5,092 bases of DNA from Synergistaceae bacterium (GTDB lineage: Bacteria; Synergistota; Synergistia; Synergistales; Synergistaceae): the NCBI GenBank assembly GCA_031290815.1, contig JAISLO010000237.1, forward strand, positions 1 through 5,092, written 5' to 3'. The stretch's first letter is position 1. Each line of letters begins with the position of its first letter. Made by a program: the position numbers and the translations under genes. The notes under the pieces were generated by a model, which was not told the origin of the DNA, did not search any database, and saw only the letters and a list, made by a program, of their open reading frames with translations. This document shows positions 1 through 5,092 of the stretch, one piece after another.

Positions 1-707
1 TCGAGCGTTCTCTCACCTGGATCACCGACGTCGTCGAGGAGCATGGAGACATCCTTGTCGAATTCCCTGGCAAGCGCGAACATCCTTCCGATATGCTCGC
101 GCTGATCGTTTTCTGTGTACTCTATCCACGGGATTCCTCCCACGACATCCGCGCCGAGTTCGAGCGCCTTGCGGACAAAATCTTCCGCGCCGGGATCACG
201 GACGACTCCATCCTGCGGAAACGCGACGACCTGAAGCTCCACCCTGCCCTTGAATTCATCCCTGGCCCTCAGGAGAGCCTTTACGCCCTCGAGCTTGGCC
301 TTGGGATCCACGTCCGCAAAGGCCCTTATATGCGTGTTGCCATATTTGAGCGCTAGATTGCACGCCTTACGGACATTCTCGATGATCCATTTTTCGTCGT
401 ATTTTTCCTTGACGCGCGCCGCCTGTTCTATGGCAGTCATCGCTCCGCCCATGGAACCGCCGTGGTAGCTGTCCAGAGCGTCCTGCCCAGCCATCTCCAA
501 AGTGTATACCTTATCCAGATGAAGATGTCCGTTTACAAACGACTCCGTCACCAGCCGCCCTTCGGCATCGATCAAGTCCAGCGCGTCGCCCTTGAAACTG
601 GCCGAGGGCGTTATGGACTCTATTTTCCCGTTCGCGATCCCTATACTGAAAAGTTCTTTGCCGCGCTTGCGCAATCTCGCGTTTTTAACGATCATGTCCA
701 AAGCCAT
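1..707 (-). CDS. Cytosine deaminase-like amidohydrolase, C-terminus cut off by the window edge
   Basis: Reading the minus strand from ATG at 707 gives 235 codons with no stop before the window edge, so roughly the first half of a protein of about 400 residues is present. It looks like the CodA/AtzC branch of the amidohydrolase superfamily (TIM-barrel metal-dependent hydrolases acting on C-N bonds of rings and amides). An N-terminal beta-sandwich stretch (about 5-55) leads into SFVNGHLHLDK, with the metal-binding pair His61 and His63. LQVVAFPQDG (158-167) and the FALA..FD stretch near 210-217 follow, in the same order as in E. coli CodA. Where CodA has the HCDE ligand/catalytic motif, this protein reads LLDD (223-226), so the third metal His and the catalytic Glu are replaced. 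A purine-rich AGGGGG stands about 8 bases upstream of the ATG; an in-frame ATG at 695 is a weaker alternative. It lies 36 bases after the [2Fe-2S] subunit gene and is probably cotranscribed. Family assignment is firm; substrate is unknown. Confidence 0.85.
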   Translation of the reverse strand, partial: MALDMIVKNARLRKRGKELFSIGIANGKIESITPSASFKGDALDLIDAEGRLVTESFVNGHLHLDKVYTLEMAGQDALDSYHGGSMGGAMTAIEQAARVKEKYDEKWIIENVRKACNLALKYGNTHIRAFADVDPKAKLEGVKALLRARDEFKGRVELQVVAFPQDGVVRDPGAEDFVRKALELGADVVGGIPWIEYTENDQREHIGRMFALAREFDKDVSMLLDDVGDPGERTL

Positions 708-743
708 TTAACCATACCCCCTGTCCTATTTTTATTATTTTAT

Positions 744-1244
744 TTATTCGGAGCACGCTTTGCGCGTCCCGTTCATTTTTTCTCTGGCCAGAACGGCGGC
801 ATCCCATATGACTTCATACCCCGTGCATCTGCATAGGTGTTTGTTGAGTTCTTTTTTCAAAATCACGTCGTCGGGCGCGGGGTTTTTGCAAAAGAGAGCA
901 TACAGCGCCATGACGAGACCAGGCGTACAAAACCCGCACTGGATCGCGTTAGCCTCTATGAAAGCCTCCTGTATCGGGTGGAGTTCTCCTCCCCTGGCCA
1001 ATCCTTCGATAGTGACTATCTCTGCTCCCTGCGCTTTCGAAGCGAGGGTGGTGCAGCTCGTCACAGCCTCGCCGTTCATGACTACCACGCAAGAACCGCA
1101 CTGTCCCGCGCCGCAGCCCACCTTCGTCCCAGTCAGGCCCAACCCGTCCCTGAGCGCGTCCGACAGCATGACCCTGCCTTCCTCCAGGATCATTGCCCGC
1201 TTCGCGCCATTCACAACCATTTCGAGAATTTGCATTACGGTCAC
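744..1244 (-). CDS. [2Fe-2S] small subunit of a xanthine dehydrogenase-family molybdenum hydroxylase
   Basis: This 166-residue protein carries electrons from the molybdenum centre through two [2Fe-2S] clusters. The N-terminal plant-ferredoxin-type domain has Cys44, Cys49, Cys52 and Cys64 in CGAGQCGSC...C spacing. The C-terminal helical domain has QCGFCTPG (Cys103, Cys106) and CRCTGY (Cys138, Cys140). All eight cluster ligands are present, and Gln102 stands where the family contacts the molybdopterin cofactor. The length is typical for CoxS/IorA/XdhC-type separate small subunits. The start is uncertain. GTG at 1244 has AAGGA 8 bases upstream, while ATG at 1235 gives MQILEMVVNG, closer to the usual family N-terminus. 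The gene follows the large subunit after 94 bases and precedes the amidohydrolase by 36, so it is very likely in the same transcript. It is presumably cytoplasmic, with no signal peptide or Tat motif visible. Confidence 0.95.
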   Translation of the reverse strand: MTVMQILEMVVNGAKRAMILEEGRVMLSDALRDGLGLTGTKVGCGAGQCGSCVVVMNGEAVTSCTTLASKAQGAEIVTIEGLARGGELHPIQEAFIEANAIQCGFCTPGLVMALYALFCKNPAPDDVILKKELNKHLCRCTGYEVIWDAAVLAREKMNGTRKACSE

Positions 1245-1338
1245 TCACCCTTTCCTTGACGATTCATACCAATTTGAAATCAGGGGCCTAAAGTTAAAAG
1301 ATTTTGATTACGGCGCTTATGTGCACTCAGAAGCACAA
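1245..1338 (-). other. Spacer between large and small subunit genes
   Basis: Ninety-four AT-rich bases separate the two subunit genes, which in this family usually lie closer together. Just after the large-subunit stop there is a weak dyad, TGTGC-N8-GCACA (1320-1337), without a T-run. GGCCTAAAG (1285-1293) and TGATTACGGC (1305-1314) recur in the other two long spacers of the operon. The small subunit's ribosome binding region (AAGGAAAGGG on the minus strand) is at the low-coordinate end. No small gene is evident. Confidence 0.4.
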
Positions 1339-3675
1339 TTAACACCCGGTTGAAATCGAACTGGTATCATTCAACGCGCTCAAAACGACATCGGGAGTCA
1401 GCGGAATAGATGTGAACTCTATTCCCGTGGCATCCGCCACAGCGTTCATTATGACCGGAGCCACGACGACTATTGGGTGTTCGGCCACCGGCTTCGCGCT
1501 CCACGGGCCTAAATTGTTCGGCGTCTCGAGGATGAAGACGGATTGTTTCAGCGGCATGTCCTCGAATTTTGGTATTCTATATCCGGGGAAGTTAGTGTTG
1601 CGGACGGCCCCGTCCTTGAACACGACCTTTTCCATGAGGGTGCCTCCGATGCCCTGCACTACGCCGCCGCAGACCTGGCCCTTGACCAGCATCGGGTTTA
1701 TCGCCTTGCCGATGTCGAACGCGGACGCGAAGTGCAGTATGTCTATCTTGCCGGTTTTCTTCGAAACTCTCAGACTGCACGCCTGTGCTCCGAAAGTCCA
1801 GCTGCTGGCCACGTTGCCCATCCCGGTGTCAGGATCCGGGTCTTCGACGTCGGCAACCCTGTACCAGCCAACGGCCTGGAGCGGTTCGCCTATGGTGACC
1901 GCGTTATCGGTCATAAATCCCCTCGCCAACTGCCCCAGGCTAAGGGTCCTTCCAGTGTTGATATGGGTATAAACCCCGTTCTCATAAGAGACCGACTCCG
2001 GCTCACAGTGCCATACGAGGCACGCGTTGGTCCTTCCAAGGGCGAGAATGCGCGATCCGGCGCTCTGAATCGCCCGTCCTCCCCTGTATGTCTGCAGCGA
2101 CGCCACAGTCATCCACTCCCATGGGTTATGCTGAGTATCCACTTTATCGCTGACGCGCACCTTCTCGAAGGGCAGCTGCAGCACCTCCGCCGCCATCTGG
2201 GTGAACACCGTATAAACGCCCTGCCCCATCTCAATTCCGGAAAGGTTCACGAAAGCGCATCCGTCGTTGTTGATATGAATCTCGCATGTAGAACTCGCGT
2301 TGGCTGCATGTTTGGGCGACTTGAACATCGCGGCGAACCCGCGCCCATAAAAATATTCGTCGTCCTCGCGGGGCAGATCCTCCGAATATATCGCGTTTCG
2401 CGCAATATCCAGGCATCCCGGCAAGTCGCCCATGTCCTGATTCATAACCTGACCGACGGAGTTGACCCGTCCGGGCGCGAGAAAATTCTTCTTCATCAAG
2501 TCTTCGAGCGGCATATCCAGTTTTTTGGCGAGCTGATAGAGCAGCCTGCTCACCATCATCTCGCCCTCCGGATGTCCATAACCGCGAAACGCGCCGACAG
2601 GAGGGTTGTTCGTGTATACGCCATAAGCGTCTACGTGGCAATTCGGGATTTCATACGGACCGGAGCAGTTGTGCCCTCCCACGGTATACACGAACACCCC
2701 TGTATCCCCGTAAGGCCCGCTCGCGAAGTACATTTCGGCCTCCAGCCCGGTCAATGTGCCGTCCTTTTTCGCGCCGAGCTTCATGCGCCCCTTCATGCCG
2801 CGCCCGAGAAGAGTGCTAGTCATTACCTCCTGCCGCGTCAGGATGAGTTTGACGGCATAACCGGGGACAAAGCTCGCGGCCCACGCCACGATCGGCTCCA
2901 TGGCAATGTCCGACTTCCCCCCGAAACCGCCGCCCAGCATGGGAGAATGTACGCGTATCCTGCTGGTTTCCATGCCGAACATTCGTCCTACCACATCACG
3001 CAATATGAAGGGGCCCTGCTGTGACGCCCACATCTCCAGAGTTTCCATGTTCGCGTCGAATCTGGCAATCGCGCCGTGCGGCTCCAGCGCGGCGTGATTT
3101 ATCAGGGGAGACTCGAAATCCGACTCGACCGTCACGTCCGCCTCTTTGAACCCTTTTTCACGATCACCTTTGCGAAGTTTATAATGGTGGAAGATGTTCG
3201 TATCCGGAACCGGAAATATGCAGGATGGAATATACCAGTAATCCTGAACCTTGTCGTGAATGAGAGGAGCGTCGTCCTTCATAGCCTCGATCGGGTCGAG
3301 GACGTATGGCAATTCCTCGTACTTCACTTTTATCTTTTTTAGAGCCTCGGAGGCGTGGAGGACAGTGTCGGCGATGACGACAGCGACCGGGTCTCCCGCG
3401 TGACGAACCTTGTCGTACGCCACTACTGGCTGGTCTATGATACACGCTCCGAAATAAAGCGGTTTTTCGCCGCCTGTCGCCACTTTTACCACTCCGGGCA
3501 TTTTTTCCGCTTCCCCGGCGTCTATCGACAGTATCCTCGCGTGAGGGACGCCGGCCCTAAGGACTTTGGCGTGCAGCATGTTGGGGAGCGTGATATCGGC
3601 GACGAATATAGGTTCTCCAGTCACCTTCGCGACGGCGTCCACCCTCCTTATGTTTTTTCCGACAACATTCAGCAT
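1339..3675 (-). CDS. Molybdopterin-binding catalytic subunit, xanthine dehydrogenase/aldehyde oxidase family
   Basis: This complete 778-residue large subunit should bind the molybdopterin cytosine dinucleotide cofactor and hydroxylate its substrate with water-derived oxygen. The N-terminal a/b hammerhead-type domain spans about 15-135. Cofactor and active-site motifs follow in family order: Gln220 in ASQQGPF, GGGFGGK (248-254), GAFRGYGHPEGE (361-372), GIEMGQGVYT (480-489), and DIGKAINP with GGVVQGIGG (654-678). Glu732, in AKPVAEHP, stands where the family has its catalytic base, usually within AKGVGEPP. The GAFRGYG loop differs from the AYRCSFR of form I CO dehydrogenase. SD follows GGGFGGK where bovine xanthine oxidase has its purine-binding Glu802 (GGKET), so neither CO nor xanthine is strongly indicated. 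ATG 3675 is preceded by a strong GAGGAGGT site about 7 bases away. The small subunit lies just downstream, and no FAD subunit gene is seen in the window. Family is certain; the substrate (N-heterocycle, aldehyde or purine) is not. Confidence 0.96.
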   Translation of the reverse strand: MLNVVGKNIRRVDAVAKVTGEPIFVADITLPNMLHAKVLRAGVPHARILSIDAGEAEKMPGVVKVATGGEKPLYFGACIIDQPVVAYDKVRHAGDPVAVVIADTVLHASEALKKIKVKYEELPYVLDPIEAMKDDAPLIHDKVQDYWYIPSCIFPVPDTNIFHHYKLRKGDREKGFKEADVTVESDFESPLINHAALEPHGAIARFDANMETLEMWASQQGPFILRDVVGRMFGMETSRIRVHSPMLGGGFGGKSDIAMEPIVAWAASFVPGYAVKLILTRQEVMTSTLLGRGMKGRMKLGAKKDGTLTGLEAEMYFASGPYGDTGVFVYTVGGHNCSGPYEIPNCHVDAYGVYTNNPPVGAFRGYGHPEGEMMVSRLLYQLAKKLDMPLEDLMKKNFLAPGRVNSVGQVMNQDMGDLPGCLDIARNAIYSEDLPREDDEYFYGRGFAAMFKSPKHAANASSTCEIHINNDGCAFVNLSGIEMGQGVYTVFTQMAAEVLQLPFEKVRVSDKVDTQHNPWEWMTVASLQTYRGGRAIQSAGSRILALGRTNACLVWHCEPESVSYENGVYTHINTGRTLSLGQLARGFMTDNAVTIGEPLQAVGWYRVADVEDPDPDTGMGNVASSWTFGAQACSLRVSKKTGKIDILHFASAFDIGKAINPMLVKGQVCGGVVQGIGGTLMEKVVFKDGAVRNTNFPGYRIPKFEDMPLKQSVFILETPNNLGPWSAKPVAEHPIVVVAPVIMNAVADATGIEFTSIPLTPDVVLSALNDTSSISTGC

Positions 3676-3759
3676 TCAATATACCTCCTCGTCACGCGTC
3701 GTCCGTATATTACGGCTGTATCAGGAAGGCTGATTACGGCCAAAACGGAATCCATCGGT
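3676..3759 (-). promoter_or_regulatory. Spacer with two short inverted repeats before the molybdenum subunit gene
   Basis: This 84-base gap between the nitrilase-family gene and the large subunit gene contains two perfect dyads on the plus strand. They are CCGTA-TAT-TACGG (3703-3715) and ATCAG-GAAGG-CTGAT (3720-3734). The octamer ATTACGGC also occurs twice, at 3709-3716 and 3733-3740. The Shine-Dalgarno site for the large subunit lies between these repeats and the ATG. No T-run follows either dyad in the minus-strand direction, so a terminator is not supported. The elements could be an operator, an RNA-processing hairpin that sets subunit ratios, or chance. Confidence 0.35.
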
Positions 3760-4650
3760 TTACCTCTCGTAGGGAATCCTCAGCGCTGGTTCAAAGGGCG
3801 ATTTTCCAGGTTTCAGTATCGAAGCGTATGATTGGATGTTGCGGTCTTCTACGTGATCAAAGCTCATCGGGATCGAGCTGTTCGGGTAAATCGTCTTCAG
3901 CGGCTCCGGGTCGAGCTCCGCAAAAATGTATTCATCCCGGCAGGCGGCCTGGGCGAGTTTACAAGCGGTCGGACCGACTATCATCGAGCTTCCGAAACAA
4001 TGAGCCCCGCTGGAGTCATATCCTACGGTATTCGTCGCTACGATATATACGTGATTGTCATACGCGCGCGCCTTGTTCGTAAGCTCCCAGTGGTCGAAAG
4101 TGCGCATGAAAGCCGACGGCCTGGCTATCACTTCCGCCCCCATCAGCGCGGTCGCGCGCGAAAGCTCCGGGAAATCGCCGTCGTAGCATATTATTATTCC
4201 TATATTCCCAATCTTTGTTCCGGCGCAGAACGGCTCGCTTCCTGGAGTGGTCCAGCCGGAATCTCCATGAAGGCGTTCCGACGGGAATGGATGAGTCTTT
4301 CTGTACAGGCCCATGAAGCCCTCGTCCGGCCCGATGAGCGCGGCGCTGTTCCATACGACGCCGTCCGGCCCGCGCTCGTAGGAGGGGAACACTATATAAG
4401 CGCCGCTCTCCCTCGCCCATCCGGCGCCGATGTCCGTGTGCGCTCCAGGCATCTCCGGAACGGTCTCCCAAAGCTTTTTTCTGCCTCCCTTAGGCGTAAA
4501 ACCCGTGGTAAAACTCTCCGGAAGGACAATGAGCTGGGCGCCTGACTTGGCGGCGCATTCTTTCACAAGTTTCCCGGCTTTCTCGAGATTGGCGCCGACA
4601 TCCATCGGTATAGGGGAAAATTGAACGGCGGCGGCGATAAATTTTTTCAT
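3760..4650 (-). CDS. Nitrilase-superfamily carbon-nitrogen hydrolase (amidase/carbamoylase-like)
   Basis: This complete 296-residue protein has the usual length for single-domain members of the nitrilase superfamily, which hydrolyse amides, N-carbamoyl compounds or nitriles through a Glu-Lys-Cys triad. All three are visible: Glu45 in LPES, Lys118 in YRKTHPF and Cys155 in ICYDGDFPE. The CYDGDFPE form is typical of amidases and carbamoyl-amino-acid hydrolases rather than true nitrilases, which usually have CWE. GPDG..WNSAALIGP (94-108) and the AYDNHVYIVATN stretch (197-208) also match the family fold. ATG 4650 is preceded by AGGAGGATC with ideal spacing, and no signal peptide is seen. It is the first gene of the apparent operon, 84 bases ahead of the molybdenum subunit gene, which suggests it hydrolyses a ring-opened amide or carbamoyl intermediate. 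That role is inferred. Omega-amidase or a general aliphatic amidase are alternatives. Confidence 0.95.
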   Translation of the reverse strand: MKKFIAAAVQFSPIPMDVGANLEKAGKLVKECAAKSGAQLIVLPESFTTGFTPKGGRKKLWETVPEMPGAHTDIGAGWARESGAYIVFPSYERGPDGVVWNSAALIGPDEGFMGLYRKTHPFPSERLHGDSGWTTPGSEPFCAGTKIGNIGIIICYDGDFPELSRATALMGAEVIARPSAFMRTFDHWELTNKARAYDNHVYIVATNTVGYDSSGAHCFGSSMIVGPTACKLAQAACRDEYIFAELDPEPLKTIYPNSSIPMSFDHVEDRNIQSYASILKPGKSPFEPALRIPYER

Positions 4651-4714
4651 TGATTGATCCTCCTGTCAGGTTTTGTTGGAAAAGGCTGATTCATTGTTAG
4701 AGGCCTAAAGAGCA

Positions 4715-4747
4715 AGGATTTAAATCCTGACCCGAGCCCCATTCCAA
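4715..4747 (-). promoter_or_regulatory. Candidate promoter with palindromic operator for the operon
   Basis: On the minus strand TTGGAA (4747-4742; 4 of 6 matches to the sigma-70 -35 box) is followed after 17 bases by TTTAAA (4724-4719; 4 of 6 matches to -10). The -10 candidate sits inside the perfect 14-bp palindrome AGGATTTAAATCCT (4715-4728). Transcription would begin near 4712, giving a leader of about 60 bases before the ATG at 4650. A repressor bound to the palindrome would block this promoter. The hexamers are weak, and the TTTAAA match comes free with the palindrome, so this is tentative. Confidence 0.35.
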
Positions 4748-4960
4748 AATGTCTAAATTTCGTTTTAATCCGCGCTTCCTTTGATTTCAGCCGGACGCTT
4801 ATGGTTCGTTTGACGGCGCCCGGCGCTATGAATAATGATCTCACGCGCCGCTCGGCATGTCTCCGGCAATTGTTTCCATCAAGGCATATGGAACTTTATC
4901 GAAAGACTGCCCTTCGTCATAAGCCTGAATAATATTAAAGATGAAAAATTGAACCTATCT

Positions 4961-5004
4961 TTGTCATCCAGGAATGACAGATTGTCAATTGGGCGATTTT
5001 GTCA
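4961..5004. repeat. Cluster of TTGTCA/TGACA half-sites
   Basis: TTGTCA occurs three times in the plus orientation (4961-4966, 4982-4987, 4999-5004), with one inverted TGACA (4975-4979). The middle and inverted copies form the perfect dyad TGACA-GAT-TGTCA (4975-4987). The first two direct copies are 21 bases apart, about two helical turns. On the minus strand one copy reads as a perfect TTGACA (4988-4983), but no good -10 follows at 16-18 bases. It could be a transcription-factor site array. Confidence 0.3.
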
Positions 5005-5026
5005 GCGTTTCCCTAATTAAAACAAG

Positions 5027-5032
5027 ATTATA
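5027..5032 (-). promoter_or_regulatory. Isolated -10-like TATAAT on the minus strand
   Basis: The minus strand reads TATAAT exactly, preceded directly by TG, inside an AT-rich patch (about 5008-5045). No recognisable -35 box lies 16-18 bases upstream. If used for the operon it would give a leader of about 370 bases. AT-rich sequence produces such matches readily, so this is a weak call. Confidence 0.2.
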
Positions 5033-5092
5033 CATTAAAATTATCCTCGCATGGCAGCAGTTTCTACACTATTCTTACGAGTGCGGCCGGCC

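Larger units (their letters stand above)
4651..5092. other. Gene-free region upstream of the operon
   Basis: About 440 bases hold no ORF that looks like a gene. The short open frames at 4844-4647 (minus) and 4835-5020 (plus) have no recognisable family pattern, and I do not call them. The region holds the nitrilase-family gene's ribosome binding site (minus strand AGGAGG, near 4659-4664), a 14-bp palindrome (4715-4728), a GC-rich dyad (4816-4826) with no T-run, a cluster of TTGTCA motifs (4961-5004), and an AT-rich patch with TATAAT on the minus strand (5032-5027). It is probably the operon's regulatory region, and perhaps also serves a gene beyond the window edge. Confidence 0.6.

Noticed and set aside
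93..836. Overlapping plus-strand open frames (93-356, 250-468, 462-836)
   Set aside because: They are antisense to the amidohydrolase and the end of the [2Fe-2S] subunit, show no family pattern, and the minus-strand reading is clearly the coding one.
1320..1337. TGTGC-N8-GCACA just after the large subunit stop considered as a terminator
   Set aside because: The stem is only 5 bp with no T-run, and the partner subunit gene follows and should be cotranscribed.
1543..3024. Long plus-strand open frame of 493 codons
   Set aside because: It lies opposite the molybdenum subunit, whose motifs are unmistakable. The plus-strand translation is Arg/His-rich with no recognisable domain, as expected of an antisense shadow in GC-rich DNA.
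3832..4545. Plus-strand open frame of 237 codons
   Set aside because: It is antisense to the nitrilase-family gene, which has an intact triad and a strong ribosome site. The shadow is Arg-rich and unfamiliar.
4711..4730. Sigma-54 promoter suggested by TTGCT on the minus strand
   Set aside because: The nearest upstream GG is 12 bases before the GC, not the required 10, and no TGGCAC-like element is present.
4816..4826. GC-rich dyad GCGCC-C-GGCGC considered as a terminator
   Set aside because: The loop is a single base unless the stem shortens, and no T-run follows on either strand.
4647..5020. Small open frames at 4844-4647 (minus) and 4835-5020 (plus)
   Set aside because: They have no convincing ribosome site or domain. 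The minus one overlaps the start of the nitrilase-family gene and covers the likely promoter region.
5085..5092. FseI-type site GGCCGGCC at the end and TCGAG at the start, hinting at cloning junctions
   Set aside because: Short GC-rich words are common by chance in such DNA, and no vector sequence is visible.

Overview
The window carries four genes, all on the minus strand and spaced like one operon. In transcription order (high to low coordinates) they are: a nitrilase-superfamily carbon-nitrogen hydrolase (4650-3760), the molybdopterin-binding large subunit of a xanthine dehydrogenase-family hydroxylase (3675-1339), the matching two-cluster [2Fe-2S] small subunit (1244-744), and the first 235 codons of a cytosine deaminase-like amidohydrolase that runs off the window at base 1. 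The gaps are 84, 94 and 36 bases. No convincing plus-strand gene, RNA gene, mobile element or CRISPR array is visible.

The organism is bacterial. Strong AGGAGG-type ribosome binding sites precede the first two genes. The genes are moderately GC-rich with free use of ATA and AGG codons, and the spacers are AT-rich. This would fit an anaerobic, amino-acid or heterocycle-fermenting bacterium (Synergistota or a Clostridia relative), but that is a guess from style, with no marker gene to support it.

Region by region: 1-707 is the truncated amidohydrolase, which keeps the HxH metal motif but has Leu and Asp where E. coli CodA has its third metal-binding His and catalytic Glu. 744-3675 is a two-subunit molybdenum hydroxylase with no FAD subunit gene beside it. 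3760-4650 is a complete nitrilase-type hydrolase with an intact Glu-Lys-Cys triad. 4651-5092 is about 440 bases without a gene. It holds a 14-bp perfect palindrome overlapping a possible -10 element, a cluster of TTGTCA/TGACA half-sites and an isolated TATAAT.

Together the genes suggest a catabolic module for a small N-heterocycle or related amide. The molybdenum enzyme would hydroxylate a ring carbon next to nitrogen, the amidohydrolase would open or deaminate the product, and the nitrilase-family enzyme would hydrolyse the resulting amide or carbamoyl group. The substrate cannot be read from the sequence. Uracil/barbiturate, nicotinate/pyridine and purine routes are known pathways that combine a molybdenum hydroxylase with amidohydrolases or amidases, and none is matched specifically here.
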